From Clostridia bacterium (GTDB lineage: Bacteria; Bacillota; Clostridia; Christensenellales; Aristaeellaceae): a stretch of DNA of 56,301 bases. Under the pieces are notes generated by a model. It was not told the origin of the DNA. It did not search any database and worked only from the letters and a program-made list of their open reading frames with translations. How positions within the stretch are numbered: the stretch's first letter is position 1; each line of letters opens with the position of its first letter. The DNA lies in assembly GCA_017508975.1 (NCBI GenBank), contig JAFWQU010000011.1, positions 1 through 56,301 of the forward strand. Reading direction: 5' to 3'. Positions 18,192 through 27,655 of the stretch are shown in pieces. Made by a program: the position numbers and the translations under genes.

Positions 18192-21100
18192 TCAGGAGTC
18201 GGAACCCTCCTGGGCGGTCTTTTTCTTTTGCTCCGCTTCCAGCTCATCCAGCCGGGCAAGCAGACGCCGGAAGACCGGGATAGCCTCCTTGAGCAGGGTG
18301 GTATCGTCGGCCCAGGAGCCCTTCCAGAGCAGCGTATTCTGCGGCCGCTGAGGCACGGTCAGGCGGCGGTCGGTCTCCCACATAGCCTGCATCAGCAGCA
18401 GGGGATCAGGCACGAAGCGGCTGTCCACCCGCATCATCAGCGCGCCGCCCTCCCGCCGGGCCTGGGTGATGCCCAGCCGGCTGAGCATCGCGCGGAACTG
18501 GCTGACGTCCAGCAGGCGCTGCACGACCTCCGGCGGCTCGCCGTAGCGGTCCACCAGCTCGTCGGTGATATCCATGCGGTCGGACTCGGTGCGCAGGGAG
18601 GCGATGCGGCGGTAGATCTCCATGCGCTGCATCTCGTCCTCCACATAATCGTTCGGCAGATAGGCGTCCACGTTCAGGCCGACGCGCGTCTCCAGCTCGC
18701 TGCGGCTGGGGATGCCCTTCGCCTCGATCATGGTCTCCTCCATCAGCTTGCAGTAGGTCTCATAGCCGACGGTGGCCAGATGCCCGTGCTGCTCCGGCCC
18801 GAGGATGTCGCCGGCGCCGCGGATCTCCAGGTCCCGCAGGGCAATGCGGAAGCCCGCGCCGAACTCGGTGAACTCCCGGATGGCGCTGAGCCGCTGCTCG
18901 GCGGTCTCGGAGAGAATCTTGTCCTCCCGGACGGTGAAGTAGGCGTAGGCCTGCTGGGAGGAACGGCCGACCCGGCCCCGCAGCTGGTAGAGCTGGCTCA
19001 GGCCGAAGCGGTCCGCGTCGAAGACGATCAGGGTGTTGGCGGTGGGGATGTCCAGACCGCTCTCGATGATGGTGGTGCACAGCAGAATGTCGTAGCTGCC
19101 GGCGTAGAAGTCCATCATCACGTCCTCCAGGGCCTGCTCGCGCATCTGCCCGTGCGCCACGCCGATCCTGGCCTCGGGCACCAGAGCGCTCAGCCGCTGG
19201 TAGAAGCGCTCGATGGACTGGACGCGGTTGTAGAGGAAATAGACCTGCCCGCCGCGGCTCAGCTCCCGGAGAATCGCCTCACGCACCAGCGCGTCGGAGT
19301 ACTCGATCACATGGGTCTGCACCGGCAGGCGGTCCTCCGGCGGTGTCTCCAGGACGGACATGTCGCGGATGCCGATCATGGACATGTGCAGCGTCCGCGG
19401 GATGGGCGTGGCGGAGAGCGTCAGCACGTCCATCTGGCTCTTCATGTTCTTGATGATCTCTTTGTGCTGCACGCCGAAGCGCTGCTCCTCGTCCACGATC
19501 AGCAGGCCGAGATCCTTGAACTTCACATCCTTGGCCAGCAGACGGTGCGTGCCCACCAGAATGTCGATCTTGCCGATGCTCAGATCCGCCAGGACCTGCT
19601 TCTGCTCCTTGGGCGTCCGGAAGCGGGAGAGCACGTCCGCCCGGATCGGAAAGCCCTCGAAGCGCTGCACGATGGTCCGGTAGTGCTGCTGGGCGAGAAT
19701 GGTGGTGGGCGCGAGAAGGGCGACCTGCTTGCCGTCCATGACCGCCTTGAAGGCCGCGCGGAGACTGACCTCGGTCTTGCCGTAGCCGACGTCGCCGACC
19801 AGCAGGCGGTCCATGTTGTGGGGCGCCTCCATGTCCTGCGTGATCTCCCGGACGCTCTGCTCCTGGTCCGGGGTCAGCTCATAGGGAAAATGGTCCTCGA
19901 ACTCGCGCTGCCAGGGGGTGTCCGGCGGGAACGCATGGCCGGGCTCGCGCATCCGGCGGGCGTAGAGCGCGGTGAGGTCGAAGGCGATCTTCCGCAGCCC
20001 CTCCTTGACCTTGCTCTTCTGGCGCCGCCACTCCGCGCCGCCCAGTTTGTTGATCTTCGGGGGCTGGCTCGGGTTGCCGATATAGCGCTGGATCCGCTGG
20101 AACTGGTCTACGGGGACGTAGAGCCTGTCCGAGCCAGCGTACTGGATCGCCATGTAATCCTGCCAGGCGCCGCCCGCGAACATCCGGGTGATGCCCTGAA
20201 AGATGCCGATGCCGTTGTCCTCGTGCACGACGTAGTCGCCGGGATGCAGCTCGGTAAAGGTGGAGAGCTTCTGGCCCTCATTCCGGCGGGACTTGGACTT
20301 CCGGTAGCTCGCGCCCCAGATGTCCGCGTCGGAGACCACCGCCAGGGACGCGTCGGGCCAGAGAAAACCGTGGGCCATGGAGAGTGGAAGAATAGAGATT
20401 GCCTGCGCGTCGGGGGACTCATCCTCCTGCAGGAAGCGGGCCTCGACGCCGAGCTCGTGCAGGGCGCCGGAGAGCCGCTGGCCGCGGGCGGCGCCGCCCG
20501 AGAGCAGCAGGACTGTCCAGTTCTGGGCGCGCCAGTTCTTCAGATCCTTGGCCAGGATGGCGATCTGTCCGTGGTAGCCATCGAGGGCCGTGGCGTGCAG
20601 GTTCTCCACGGCCTTGGGCTGGAAACCGCCCTGGGAGCGCAGCAGCGATGAACAGAGCACGCAGGGCAGTGTTTGCAGGCTTTGGAAAACCTCGTCCCAG
20701 TCGCAGTAGAGGGGCTCCAGCGCCTGGACCGCCTCGCCGCGCTCGATGGCCGCGGTCAGGTCCTGGGCATAGCTCGCGCGCTTGTCCGCGGTGCGCAGAC
20801 GGAGCGTCTCCGGCTCCCAGAGGAGGATCAGCTGGGGCTTGTACCAGTCGAGCAGACCGGTCATGCCCTCCGGGTCCAGTACGGGCAGCCAGGCGCGGAT
20901 CCGCCGGAAGGGGAGCCCCTGGGCGACCAGCTCCGCGTCCGCCTGCAGGGCGGCCAGACGGCGGTCCAGCTCCGCCTGCCGGGTCACGGAGACAGGCTCC
21001 TCCTCATCTTCCGGCAGCGGCGGGAGATCTTCCTCTGTTTCAGCTGCGACGGGATCCGGGTTCAGTGCCTCAAGCGCCCGGCGCATCCGCCCGGCGGCCT

Positions 21101-21800
21101 CGCCGCGCAGGGCTTCCGGCAGGATGACCTCGGCGGCGGGGGAGAGCAGGGCGCTCTCGGCGCGCTCAAGAGTCCGCTGGCTCAGCACGTCGATGCTGCG
21201 GATCGAGTCGATCTCGTCGTCGAAATACTCGATCCGCCACGCGTTCGCGCCGCAGGGCGGGAACACGTCCACGATATCGCCCCGGCGGGCGCATTGGCCC
21301 CGGCCTTCCACCATTTTCACGCGCTCATAGCCCACACGGATCAGCCGCGCGAGCAGCTCCTCGGGCGGCAGGCGGTCGCCGACGCGCAGCCGCAGCGTGC
21401 CCGCGCGGAATTCCTCCGGGTTTCCCATGCGCATCGTCAGCGCGTCGAGGGAGGCGCACAGGAGGGAAACGCCCCCCTGTACAATCCGGGTCAGCGCGTC
21501 CAGCCGCCGCCAGGTCTGCTCCTGGCTGACCGCGCCGCGGGTCAGGTCGATCTGCGCGCCGTTCAGGCAGCAGACGCCGTCGCCGCCCAGCTGGGAGGCG
21601 CTCTCATAGGCACGGACCGCGGCCAGATCGTTGGGCAGGATCAGCAAAACCCGCCGGCCGGTTTTCTGCGCCAGTGCGGCGGCGGTCCAGTGGGCGAGCG
21701 TCTCGCTGAGCCCGGTCAGCGCCACGGGCGCGCCGGGGGCGGCGTCCGAGAGGCGGCTCAGCGCGGGCTGATCCAGAAACTGCAGAAGGGATGAGACCAT
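18192..21800 (-). CDS. mfd: Transcription-repair coupling factor
   Basis: Mfd pushes stalled RNA polymerase off DNA lesions and recruits UvrA. The 1202 residues are full length: UvrB-like N-terminal modules (about 1-340), an RNA-polymerase-interacting domain around HPGDYVVHEDNGIGIFQG near residue 518, an SF2 translocase with Walker A GDVGYGKTEV near 667 and DEEQRFG near 768, the RGRVGRSSQQAYAYF motif near 945, and the C-terminal TRCF domain. The ATG at 21800 has AAAGGAG 7 bases before it. The frame is open upstream through repeat copy F, but that 66-residue extension is repeat translation, not protein. Copy F lies 18 bases before the start and the SRP RNA gene lies beyond it. Confidence 0.97.
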   Translation of the reverse strand: MVSSLLQFLDQPALSRLSDAAPGAPVALTGLSETLAHWTAAALAQKTGRRVLLILPNDLAAVRAYESASQLGGDGVCCLNGAQIDLTRGAVSQEQTWRRLDALTRIVQGGVSLLCASLDALTMRMGNPEEFRAGTLRLRVGDRLPPEELLARLIRVGYERVKMVEGRGQCARRGDIVDVFPPCGANAWRIEYFDDEIDSIRSIDVLSQRTLERAESALLSPAAEVILPEALRGEAAGRMRRALEALNPDPVAAETEEDLPPLPEDEEEPVSVTRQAELDRRLAALQADAELVAQGLPFRRIRAWLPVLDPEGMTGLLDWYKPQLILLWEPETLRLRTADKRASYAQDLTAAIERGEAVQALEPLYCDWDEVFQSLQTLPCVLCSSLLRSQGGFQPKAVENLHATALDGYHGQIAILAKDLKNWRAQNWTVLLLSGGAARGQRLSGALHELGVEARFLQEDESPDAQAISILPLSMAHGFLWPDASLAVVSDADIWGASYRKSKSRRNEGQKLSTFTELHPGDYVVHEDNGIGIFQGITRMFAGGAWQDYMAIQYAGSDRLYVPVDQFQRIQRYIGNPSQPPKINKLGGAEWRRQKSKVKEGLRKIAFDLTALYARRMREPGHAFPPDTPWQREFEDHFPYELTPDQEQSVREITQDMEAPHNMDRLLVGDVGYGKTEVSLRAAFKAVMDGKQVALLAPTTILAQQHYRTIVQRFEGFPIRADVLSRFRTPKEQKQVLADLSIGKIDILVGTHRLLAKDVKFKDLGLLIVDEEQRFGVQHKEIIKNMKSQMDVLTLSATPIPRTLHMSMIGIRDMSVLETPPEDRLPVQTHVIEYSDALVREAILRELSRGGQVYFLYNRVQSIERFYQRLSALVPEARIGVAHGQMREQALEDVMMDFYAGSYDILLCTTIIESGLDIPTANTLIVFDADRFGLSQLYQLRGRVGRSSQQAYAYFTVREDKILSETAEQRLSAIREFTEFGAGFRIALRDLEIRGAGDILGPEQHGHLATVGYETYCKLMEETMIEAKGIPSRSELETRVGLNVDAYLPNDYVEDEMQRMEIYRRIASLRTESDRMDITDELVDRYGEPPEVVQRLLDVSQFRAMLSRLGITQARREGGALMMRVDSRFVPDPLLLMQAMWETDRRLTVPQRPQNTLLWKGSWADDTTLLKEAIPVFRRLLARLDELEAEQKKKTAQEGSDS

Positions 21801-21818
21801 GGGCGCTCCTTTCGGTTT

Positions 21819-21958
21819 CATACGAATCTCAGGCAAAAACTGCCTATTCAGTAACAGCATGCATCCGAAGGTCCAGGGCGATCGGAAAGCCCTGGTCGCG
21901 GCCCGCAGGCCGCGAAATCCCACTCCTGACAATATGCATACGAAACTGAGATCAGTAC
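21819..21958 (-). repeat. Dispersed hairpin repeat, copy F
   Basis: A canonical 140-bp copy: left inverted repeat CATACGAATCTCAG (21819-21832), right CTGAGATCAGTAC (21946-21958), core about 21865-21918. It fills almost all the space between the SRP RNA 3' end and the mfd ribosome binding site, so any mfd promoter must lie in or beyond it. Confidence 0.92.
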
Positions 21959-21976
21959 AAGAAGGACAAAACAAAA

Positions 21977-22101
21977 CCGTACCGCTCAGGCTGGGCAATC
22001 CCGCAGCACATCAACCTAATGCTTACTGCTGCTGCCTTCCGGCCCTGACAGGGTTCACACCGGCAAATCGCACGGGACCCAACCTTCATCGCAGATACGG
22101 C
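21977..22101 (-). ncRNA. ffs: Signal recognition particle RNA (small bacterial type)
   Basis: The SRP RNA binds Ffh and targets membrane proteins to FtsY. On the minus strand the apical helix 8 signature is clear: GTCAGGGCCGGAAGGCAGCA, close to the universal GTCAGGTCCGGAAGGAAGCA. The flanking arms GGTTGGGTCCCG and CGGGATTGCCCAGCC pair, and the outermost CCGTA/TACGG pair closes the rod. A promoter lies at 22108-22136, and a T-rich run (TTTTGTTTTG) after the closing stem can serve as terminator. The exact ends are estimated from the pairing. It lies between the zinc-ribbon gene and mfd. The wider 21801-22165 interval contains only this RNA, its promoter and repeat copy F. Confidence 0.93.
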
Positions 22102-22107
22102 TTGTGT

Positions 22108-22136
22108 AGTATAACCGATGAGAGAAGAAAATGCAA
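22108..22136 (-). promoter_or_regulatory. Promoter of SRP RNA
   Basis: On the minus strand TTGCAT (22131-22136), a 17-bp spacer and TATACT (22108-22113). Initiation about 7 bases later falls at the start of the folded RNA. Confidence 0.8.
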
Positions 22137-22165
22137 GTTATTTCGGGAAAAAGGCGTGAAAGGGT

Positions 22166-22870
22166 TTACTTGATCAGAATCCGGCCGCAGTTCTCACACT
22201 CGACGTAGGAGTCCCCGGCGTCGATTTTCCGCAGGGCGGCGCTGGGCAGCGCGGTGTTGCAGCCGCTGCACTGGGAGCCCACGAGCCGCGCCATGGGCGG
22301 CCAAGTGTGCTTCTTGGCGTTGGAGTACAGCTGCATGAGATCCTCGGGAATCCCCTGTGCCTGGGCGTCCGCGGCGGCACGCGCCTCCTGGTAGGCGGTC
22401 TTGCGGCTGGCCAGCTCCTCGGTGTAGCGGTCCTTCATCTCCATGAACTGCTGGCGGGCGCGGGCGGTCTCGGAGCGGATGGTCTGCGCGCGGCTGGTGA
22501 AGCCCTTGGCATCCGCGAAGATCCGCTCAAGCTCGTGCTGATACTCGGAGATGCGGCGCTGGCAGCGCTTGATCTCCTCGATCATCGCGTCCACCTGCTC
22601 GGTGTCCTGGGGCGGCTGCTGGGCGAAGCGCTGCTCGAGGGCCTCGAGCTGTCCCTTCGCGCGCTGGAGCACGTCCTGCAGGGCGTCCTTGCGGTCCGCG
22701 TGGTTCGCGACCTGCTGTTCCATGGTCTTGTAGGCCTGCTGCCGCTCGAGAATATAGGTCTGCATTTTTTCGAGCTTCTGCCGCAGCGGCGAGCTGCGAA
22801 GCTCCCGGTTGATTTGTTCGGCCTTGCTGTCGGCCTGCATATAGGTCCAGAGTTTTTCCATCATTTCCAT
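22166..22870 (-). CDS. Coiled-coil zinc-ribbon protein (CdsZ/DUF164-like)
   Basis: A 234-residue protein made of a long coiled coil (about 5-175, rich in Gln, Glu and Arg) and a C-terminal zinc ribbon with CSGC near residue 205 and CENC near 226. This is the layout of the DUF164/C4-type zinc-ribbon family, commonly found beside Nif3-like genes; its function is uncertain, with nucleic-acid binding proposed. The ATG at 22870 lies within the end of the Nif3-like gene (10-base overlap) and has AAGGAG 10 bases before it. It is the last gene of the dnaG-rpoD operon here. Confidence 0.9.
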   Translation of the reverse strand: MEMMEKLWTYMQADSKAEQINRELRSSPLRQKLEKMQTYILERQQAYKTMEQQVANHADRKDALQDVLQRAKGQLEALEQRFAQQPPQDTEQVDAMIEEIKRCQRRISEYQHELERIFADAKGFTSRAQTIRSETARARQQFMEMKDRYTEELASRKTAYQEARAAADAQAQGIPEDLMQLYSNAKKHTWPPMARLVGSQCSGCNTALPSAALRKIDAGDSYVECENCGRILIK

Positions 22871-23667
22871 GAACTGAGCGCTCCTTCTGATTCCAGCCGT
22901 GAGGGCGGTGCGTAGCCGCCGCTGGAGGATATTGTGACACGCAAATTACATTGTATCGTATCCAGGCGCTTTTGTAAAGTGTCGGCCAGGGCGAAAATCC
23001 CGGGCTCCTCCGTGGCAAAATGCCCGCCCTCCAGAATCAGGAGGCCTGCGTCCGCCGCCGCGAGGGCATGGTGGTGCTTGACCTCGCCGGTCAGATAGGC
23101 GTCCGCGCCCAGCGCGAGAGCCTGCTCCCAGTCCTCGCTGTCGGCGCCGCCCACGAGGCCCATGCGGCGGATCAGCCTGTCCTCCGGGAACTGTCCCATG
23201 ACCCGGATAGTAGTGTGCAGCGCATCGGAGAGGCGCCGCACCAGCTCCCCCGCCGGGCAGGGCGGTACCAGACTGCCCACGCGGAGAAAATCGCAGGCGG
23301 TGACGTCGGTGAGTCCGCAGCGGGCGGCCAGAGCGTCGTTGATGCCGCCCTCGGCGCGGTCCAGGTTCGTGTGCGCGGCGATCAGATTCATGCGCAGACG
23401 GAGCATCCGGGCGATCAGCCGGGACTCGTAGTCCTCCTCGACAATCCGCTTGCAGCCGTGGAAGAGGATCGGGTGGTGGGTCACGATCAGGTTCGCGCCG
23501 GCCGCCTCGGCCTCGTCGATCACGCGCTCCGTGAGATCCAGCGCCGCGTGAATGCCCGTGACCTCGCTGCGGGCGGAGCCGAGAAGCAGCCCGGAATTGT
23601 CGAAGGCCTCCTGGGTCTCAAAGGACGCCAGGCTGTTGATCATCGCGTAGAGATCCGATACGAGCAT
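22861..23667 (-). CDS. Nif3-like dinuclear metal center protein
   Basis: A member of the Nif3/YqfO family (annotated by some as GTP cyclohydrolase 1 type 2), 268 residues. The dimetal-site segments are present: ETQEAFDNSGLLLGS near residue 17, VTHHPILFHG near 62, AAHTNLD near 97, TGEVKHHHALAA near 190 and the GGHFATE segment near 214. The molecular function is not firmly established. An in-frame TTG lies 6 bases upstream, but the ATG at 23667 is better spaced from AAGGAG. It is 22 bases downstream of trmK and overlaps the zinc-ribbon gene, a very common order in Bacillota after rpoD. Confidence 0.92.
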   Translation of the reverse strand: MLVSDLYAMINSLASFETQEAFDNSGLLLGSARSEVTGIHAALDLTERVIDEAEAAGANLIVTHHPILFHGCKRIVEEDYESRLIARMLRLRMNLIAAHTNLDRAEGGINDALAARCGLTDVTACDFLRVGSLVPPCPAGELVRRLSDALHTTIRVMGQFPEDRLIRRMGLVGGADSEDWEQALALGADAYLTGEVKHHHALAAADAGLLILEGGHFATEEPGIFALADTLQKRLDTIQCNLRVTISSSGGYAPPSRLESEGALSSWK

Positions 23668-23689
23668 CCCCAAAAAACTCCTTCCGGTA

Positions 23690-24370
23690 TTACAGTTTGT
23701 CCCACAGCGCCCGGTAGAAGGCCAGATCCTCCTCCAGCTCCGCGCGCTTCGGCGAACCGGTGCGCGTGTCCTCCAGCTGGCGGGCGACGGCGCGCAGGCG
23801 GGCGGCGAGATAGGGCCGCAGCTCCGGGGACCGGCTCTCCGCCAGCAGCGGTCCGACCCGCAGCTCCTGCGGGGTCAGAACCATCCCGCCGGGCTCGGCG
23901 CGCCAGACGAGATAGGCGTATCCCCGGCAGACGCAGGGTTCCTCCCGCACCAGCCGGTAGCCGATCTCCGCCAGGGCCTGCCGGACGAGAAAGGGCTGCG
24001 TGTGCGCAGAGAGAATGAGGGTGGCACCGGAGAGTCTCCGGATGCCACTCCTCAATATATCGGCGATGGTCTGTCCGCCCATGCCCATGACGGAGACGCA
24101 GCCGCAGGGCTCGGTGACTGCGTCAAGCCCGTCGGCGCAGCGGATCAGCGCGCGCTCCTCCAGGTGCAGCCGCCGGACGCGCTCCGCCGCGTGCCGGAGC
24201 GCTTTCTCGCTGCGGTCCGCGAGAATCATCCGCTCGCAGACGCCGTGCTCCAGCAGCCAGCAGGGGAGCAGCCCGTGGTCGGTGCCGATGTCGGCGCCCA
24301 GGGCGCAGTGCGGGTAAAGGGATGCGGCGAGGCGCAGCCGCGCGTCCAGCGCCTCAGCTGCGCATGCCAC
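23690..24370 (-). CDS. trmK: tRNA (adenine(22)-N1)-methyltransferase
   Basis: TrmK methylates N1 of A22 in tRNA with SAM. The 226 residues include [17 protein letters not shown] (SAM-binding loop) near residue 23, [13 protein letters not shown] near 48, RCADGLDAV near 75 and [12 protein letters not shown] near 95, the family marks. It starts with GTG at 24370 and overlaps the end of rpoD by 17 bases; no clear ribosome binding site is seen, so translation is probably coupled to rpoD. The C-terminal coiled segment is typical. Confidence 0.93.
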   Translation of the reverse strand: MACAAEALDARLRLAASLYPHCALGADIGTDHGLLPCWLLEHGVCERMILADRSEKALRHAAERVRRLHLEERALIRCADGLDAVTEPCGCVSVMGMGGQTIADILRSGIRRLSGATLILSAHTQPFLVRQALAEIGYRLVREEPCVCRGYAYLVWRAEPGGMVLTPQELRVGPLLAESRSPELRPYLAARLRAVARQLEDTRTGSPKRAELEEDLAFYRALWDKL

Positions 24371-25676
24371 GGACTTGACGGTTTGCGCGGAGCTTGCGCA
24401 GGGCTTTCGCTTCGATCTGACGGATCCGCTCGCGGGTGACGTGAAATTTCTCGCCGACCTCCTCCAGCGTGTAGGAGCGGCCGCCGTCGAGCCCGTAGCG
24501 GAGGATCAGCACCTTCTTCTCGCGCTCGGTCAGCGTGTCGAGCACCTCCATCAGCTGCTCGCGCTGCAGGGAGTAGAAGGCGGCGTCCGCGGGGGCCGGG
24601 GCCGAGTCGTCGGGGATGAAGTCGCCCAGATGGCTGTCCTCCTCCTCGCCGATGGGGGTCTCCAGACTCACGGGATCCTGCGCGATCTTGCGGATCTCCT
24701 GCACGCGCTGCTCGGTCAGGTTCATGGCCTGCGCGACCTCGGCGGTCGTGGGCTCCCGGCCGTACTCCTGCTGGAGCTGCCGGCTGGTGCGGATCATGCG
24801 GTTGATGGTCTCCACCATGTGGACCGGGATCCGGATCGTGCGGGCCTGGTCGGCCAGCGCGCGGGTGATGGACTGCCGGATCCACCAGGTGGCGTAGGTG
24901 GAGAACTTGAAGCCCTTGGAGTGGTCGAACTTGTCGGCGGCCTTGATCAGGCCCAGGTTGCCCTCCTGGATCAGGTCCAGATACTGCATGCCGCGGCCGT
25001 TGTAGTGTCCGGCGATGGAGACCACCAGGCGCAGGTTGGCGTTGATCAGCTCCTGCTTGGCGGCCTGTCCGTCGCGGACGATGCGCTGGTCCTCCAGCAG
25101 CTGGGCCTGCGCGGCCTTGCCGGCCTCGACAACGGCCCGCAGACCGGCCTTCTCCTTCTCCGTGAGGGAGGCGCTTGCATCCGGGTGGATCAGGGTTTCC
25201 CGCGCGGCCTTGGCCTGCGCGATCTGATCCGCCAGCGTGCTGTCCTTGCCGTCCCGGAACTTGCGGAGCTCCTCCTGCGCGGCGACACCGGCCTCGATCC
25301 GCTTGGCGAGAGCGACCTCCTCCTCGCCGGTGATCAGGCGGTAGCGTCCGATCTCCTTCAGATACATCCGGATCGGATCGGACATATTGATCTCGTCCGC
25401 CTGGCCGGCAGGCGCCTTGCCTGCGCCGGCGATATCCTTCTCCGGAGCATCCTCGGAGGCGAGCTCCTCCGGCAGATCCGACGCGGGGACATCCTGTTCC
25501 ACAATCCGCACGCCAGCGGCTTCCAGGCGGTCGATGATGTTCTCCAGCTGATCCGGATCCACATCCAGATCGTTCAGCTGGTTCATCACGTCCGTGTAGG
25601 TGACAAAGCCCTTTGCCTTGCCGCTTTCACACAGTTCGTTGATGCGCTGTTCGAGGGTTTCAGGCGTGTAAGTCAA
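24354..25676 (-). CDS. rpoD: Primary sigma factor, RpoD/SigA
   Basis: The housekeeping sigma factor that directs RNA polymerase to the -35/-10 promoters seen across this window. The 440 residues show a short region 1.1, region 1.2 ([16 protein letters not shown] near 100), region 2 ([20 protein letters not shown], then [15 protein letters not shown]), region 3 and the region 4 helix-turn-helix ([20 protein letters not shown]). Between regions 1.2 and 2.1 (about residues 131-205) lies an insertion of roughly 70 residues, rich in Ala, Gln, Lys and Glu, absent from typical Bacillota SigA. The start is TTG at 25676, with AAAGGAG 8 bases before it, inside the end of dnaG (17-base overlap). Confidence 0.97.
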   Translation of the reverse strand: MTYTPETLEQRINELCESGKAKGFVTYTDVMNQLNDLDVDPDQLENIIDRLEAAGVRIVEQDVPASDLPEELASEDAPEKDIAGAGKAPAGQADEINMSDPIRMYLKEIGRYRLITGEEEVALAKRIEAGVAAQEELRKFRDGKDSTLADQIAQAKAARETLIHPDASASLTEKEKAGLRAVVEAGKAAQAQLLEDQRIVRDGQAAKQELINANLRLVVSIAGHYNGRGMQYLDLIQEGNLGLIKAADKFDHSKGFKFSTYATWWIRQSITRALADQARTIRIPVHMVETINRMIRTSRQLQQEYGREPTTAEVAQAMNLTEQRVQEIRKIAQDPVSLETPIGEEEDSHLGDFIPDDSAPAPADAAFYSLQREQLMEVLDTLTEREKKVLILRYGLDGGRSYTLEEVGEKFHVTRERIRQIEAKALRKLRANRQVRGMRS

Positions 25677-27477
25677 GATTGTCGCTCCTTTCGGGGTGGT
25701 CGCCGGACCGGGACTGGCGAAGACGCATGATCTCCGCGAGATCGCGCTGCTTTTCCTCGCCGGTTTTTTCGTTGATGTGGGACATGATCTCCCGGATCCG
25801 CTCCGCGGCCCGGCTGGCCTGCAGGGTTGCCACGCACTGCCGGGCCATCTCCAGGAGTTCGCCGGTCTGGTCGCTGGTGGGCAGCTGGAGAATCCGGGCT
25901 GCCCGCGCGCGGTCCGCGTCGCTGGAGAGAAGTTCCATCAGGCCGGGGATGGTCGTGCCCTCCTGCAGGGCACCAAAGATATATTTCAACAGAGGGTCCT
26001 CAAAATCCTCTTGCGTTGCGAGATCTTTCGGCAGTCTTCCGCTGGCCAGGATGGCGATCAGCGTTTCCTGCGCCCGGACGCGGTCGAGTGCCTCGTCCTT
26101 CGGCAGCTCCTCGCGCACCGGCGAGGGGCGCGGACGCGGCGCCGTCTCCGGGGAGGCGGGGAGGGCGTTCTGCCGGATCTGCGCGAGCAGCACCTCCCGC
26201 GTGAAGCCGGTCTGGACGCTCAGCCGCTGGAGATAGCCCTCCAGCTCGACGGGGTCCAGGGGCCGCAGGATTTTGGCGCAGGCGCGGGCGTACTCGGTCT
26301 TGCCCTCAGGGGTGGTCAGGTCGTACTGTTCGGCGAGGCGCTGGATGCGGTAGGCTTCCGGCGGGATGGCCTTCAGCTGATGGAAAGCCTCCGTGCCCTT
26401 CTGCCGGATGAACTCGTCCGGGTCCAGTCCGTCCGGGAATACCAGCACCCGCGCGGGAATCTGCTCCTGGGTGAGGATCTCCAGGCCGCGCTCGATCGCG
26501 TGCTGTCCGGCGCTGTCGCCGTCGTAGGACAGCACGATGGTCGGGGCGAAGCGGTGGATGAGCCGCGCCTGCTCGTTGGTCAGCGCGGTTCCGAGCGTCG
26601 CACAGACACCCTTGACGCCGAACTGGCTCAGGGAGACCACGTCCAGATAGCCCTCCACCAGGAACGCGCGCTCCAGACCGCGTTCCTTGGCGAGCAGGTT
26701 TCCTGCGAAGATCTCCTTGCGTTTGTGGAAGACCGGAGTCTCGGAGGTGTTGACGTATTTCGGGCCGTCGCCCTGGATGATGCGTCCGCCGAAGCCGAGC
26801 ACGTTGCCGCGCGCGTCAATGATGGGGAAGATCACCCGGCGGTAGAAGACATCGCGGACGCGGCGTTCCCGGGCGGGCGTCAGCTCGGTGGCCGGCTGGG
26901 CCTCCTGCACGCGGATGAGGTCGGCGAGCCGCAGCTCCTCTTCGGAGAAGCCCTTCTCCCGGAGATGCCGGAAGAGCCCGTCCGACTGCGGCGGCGCGGC
27001 GCCGATGCCGAAGCGGCGGATCACGTTGTCGTTGAGCCCGCGCTTGCGCATATAGGCGAGGTAGGGCTCGCCGGCGTCGGAGTAGAGTGTCTGGTGGAAG
27101 AACTGCGCGGCGGTGCGGTTTGCCTCGAGAATCCGCTCCCGCTCTGTCTTGCGCTGCTGCCAGAGCGGGTCCTCCACCATCTGCGGCAGGGGCATGTGGG
27201 CGCGCTCGGCCAGCAGGGTCACCGCCTCGGAGAAGTCCAGATGTTCAATCTCCATCACAAACTGGATCACGTTTCCGGTGGCCTTGCAGCCGAAGCAATA
27301 GTAGAACCCCTTCTCCGGGGAGACGGAAAAAGACGCCGTCTTCTCCCCGTGGAAAGGACACAGGCCCCAGTAGTTCCGTCCGTTTTTCTTCAGCGGGACA
27401 TAGGCGGAGACGGTCTGAACGATGTCGGTGTTCGCCCGAAGCTGCTCCAGCCACTCCGGCGGAAATCTTCTGGCCAA
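25660..27477 (-). CDS. dnaG: DNA primase
   Basis: DnaG makes RNA primers for replication. The 605 residues contain the CHC2 zinc finger (Cys40, His43, Cys61, Cys64), the RNA polymerase domain, and a TOPRIM fold with VEGYLDVV near 270 and [12 protein letters not shown] near 315. A proline-rich linker (about 430-450) leads to the C-terminal helicase-binding domain. The start is TTG at 27477, with AAGGAGG 7 bases before it. It overlaps rpoD by 17 bases and heads the operon dnaG-rpoD-trmK-Nif3-zinc ribbon. Repeat copy G begins 16 bases upstream of the start, so the promoter lies in or beyond the repeat. Confidence 0.97.
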   Translation of the reverse strand: MARRFPPEWLEQLRANTDIVQTVSAYVPLKKNGRNYWGLCPFHGEKTASFSVSPEKGFYYCFGCKATGNVIQFVMEIEHLDFSEAVTLLAERAHMPLPQMVEDPLWQQRKTERERILEANRTAAQFFHQTLYSDAGEPYLAYMRKRGLNDNVIRRFGIGAAPPQSDGLFRHLREKGFSEEELRLADLIRVQEAQPATELTPARERRVRDVFYRRVIFPIIDARGNVLGFGGRIIQGDGPKYVNTSETPVFHKRKEIFAGNLLAKERGLERAFLVEGYLDVVSLSQFGVKGVCATLGTALTNEQARLIHRFAPTIVLSYDGDSAGQHAIERGLEILTQEQIPARVLVFPDGLDPDEFIRQKGTEAFHQLKAIPPEAYRIQRLAEQYDLTTPEGKTEYARACAKILRPLDPVELEGYLQRLSVQTGFTREVLLAQIRQNALPASPETAPRPRPSPVREELPKDEALDRVRAQETLIAILASGRLPKDLATQEDFEDPLLKYIFGALQEGTTIPGLMELLSSDADRARAARILQLPTSDQTGELLEMARQCVATLQASRAAERIREIMSHINEKTGEEKQRDLAEIMRLRQSRSGDHPERSDNLDLHA

Positions 27478-27493
27478 AGCTCAGCCTCCTTCT

Positions 27494-27651
27494 CATGCTG
27501 ATCTCTTGCAAAACGACAGATCAGACAACGGTATGCGACCGAAGGTCCAGGGCGATCGGAAAGCCGCCAGTCCGGCTGCGGACCTGGTCGCGGCCCGCAG
27601 GCCGCGAAATCTCTCAGTTGACATTTGGCACACGCAGTTGAGATCAGGATC
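27494..27651 (-). repeat. Dispersed hairpin repeat, copy G (long form)
   Basis: A copy of about 158 bp with the same 20-base expansion of hairpin 2 as copy C. Left inverted repeat CATGCTGATCTC (27494-27505), right TTGAGATCAGGAT (27638-27650). It fills the space between the dnaG start and the stop codon of the dGTPase-like gene. Confidence 0.9.
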
Positions 27652-27655
27652 AGAG

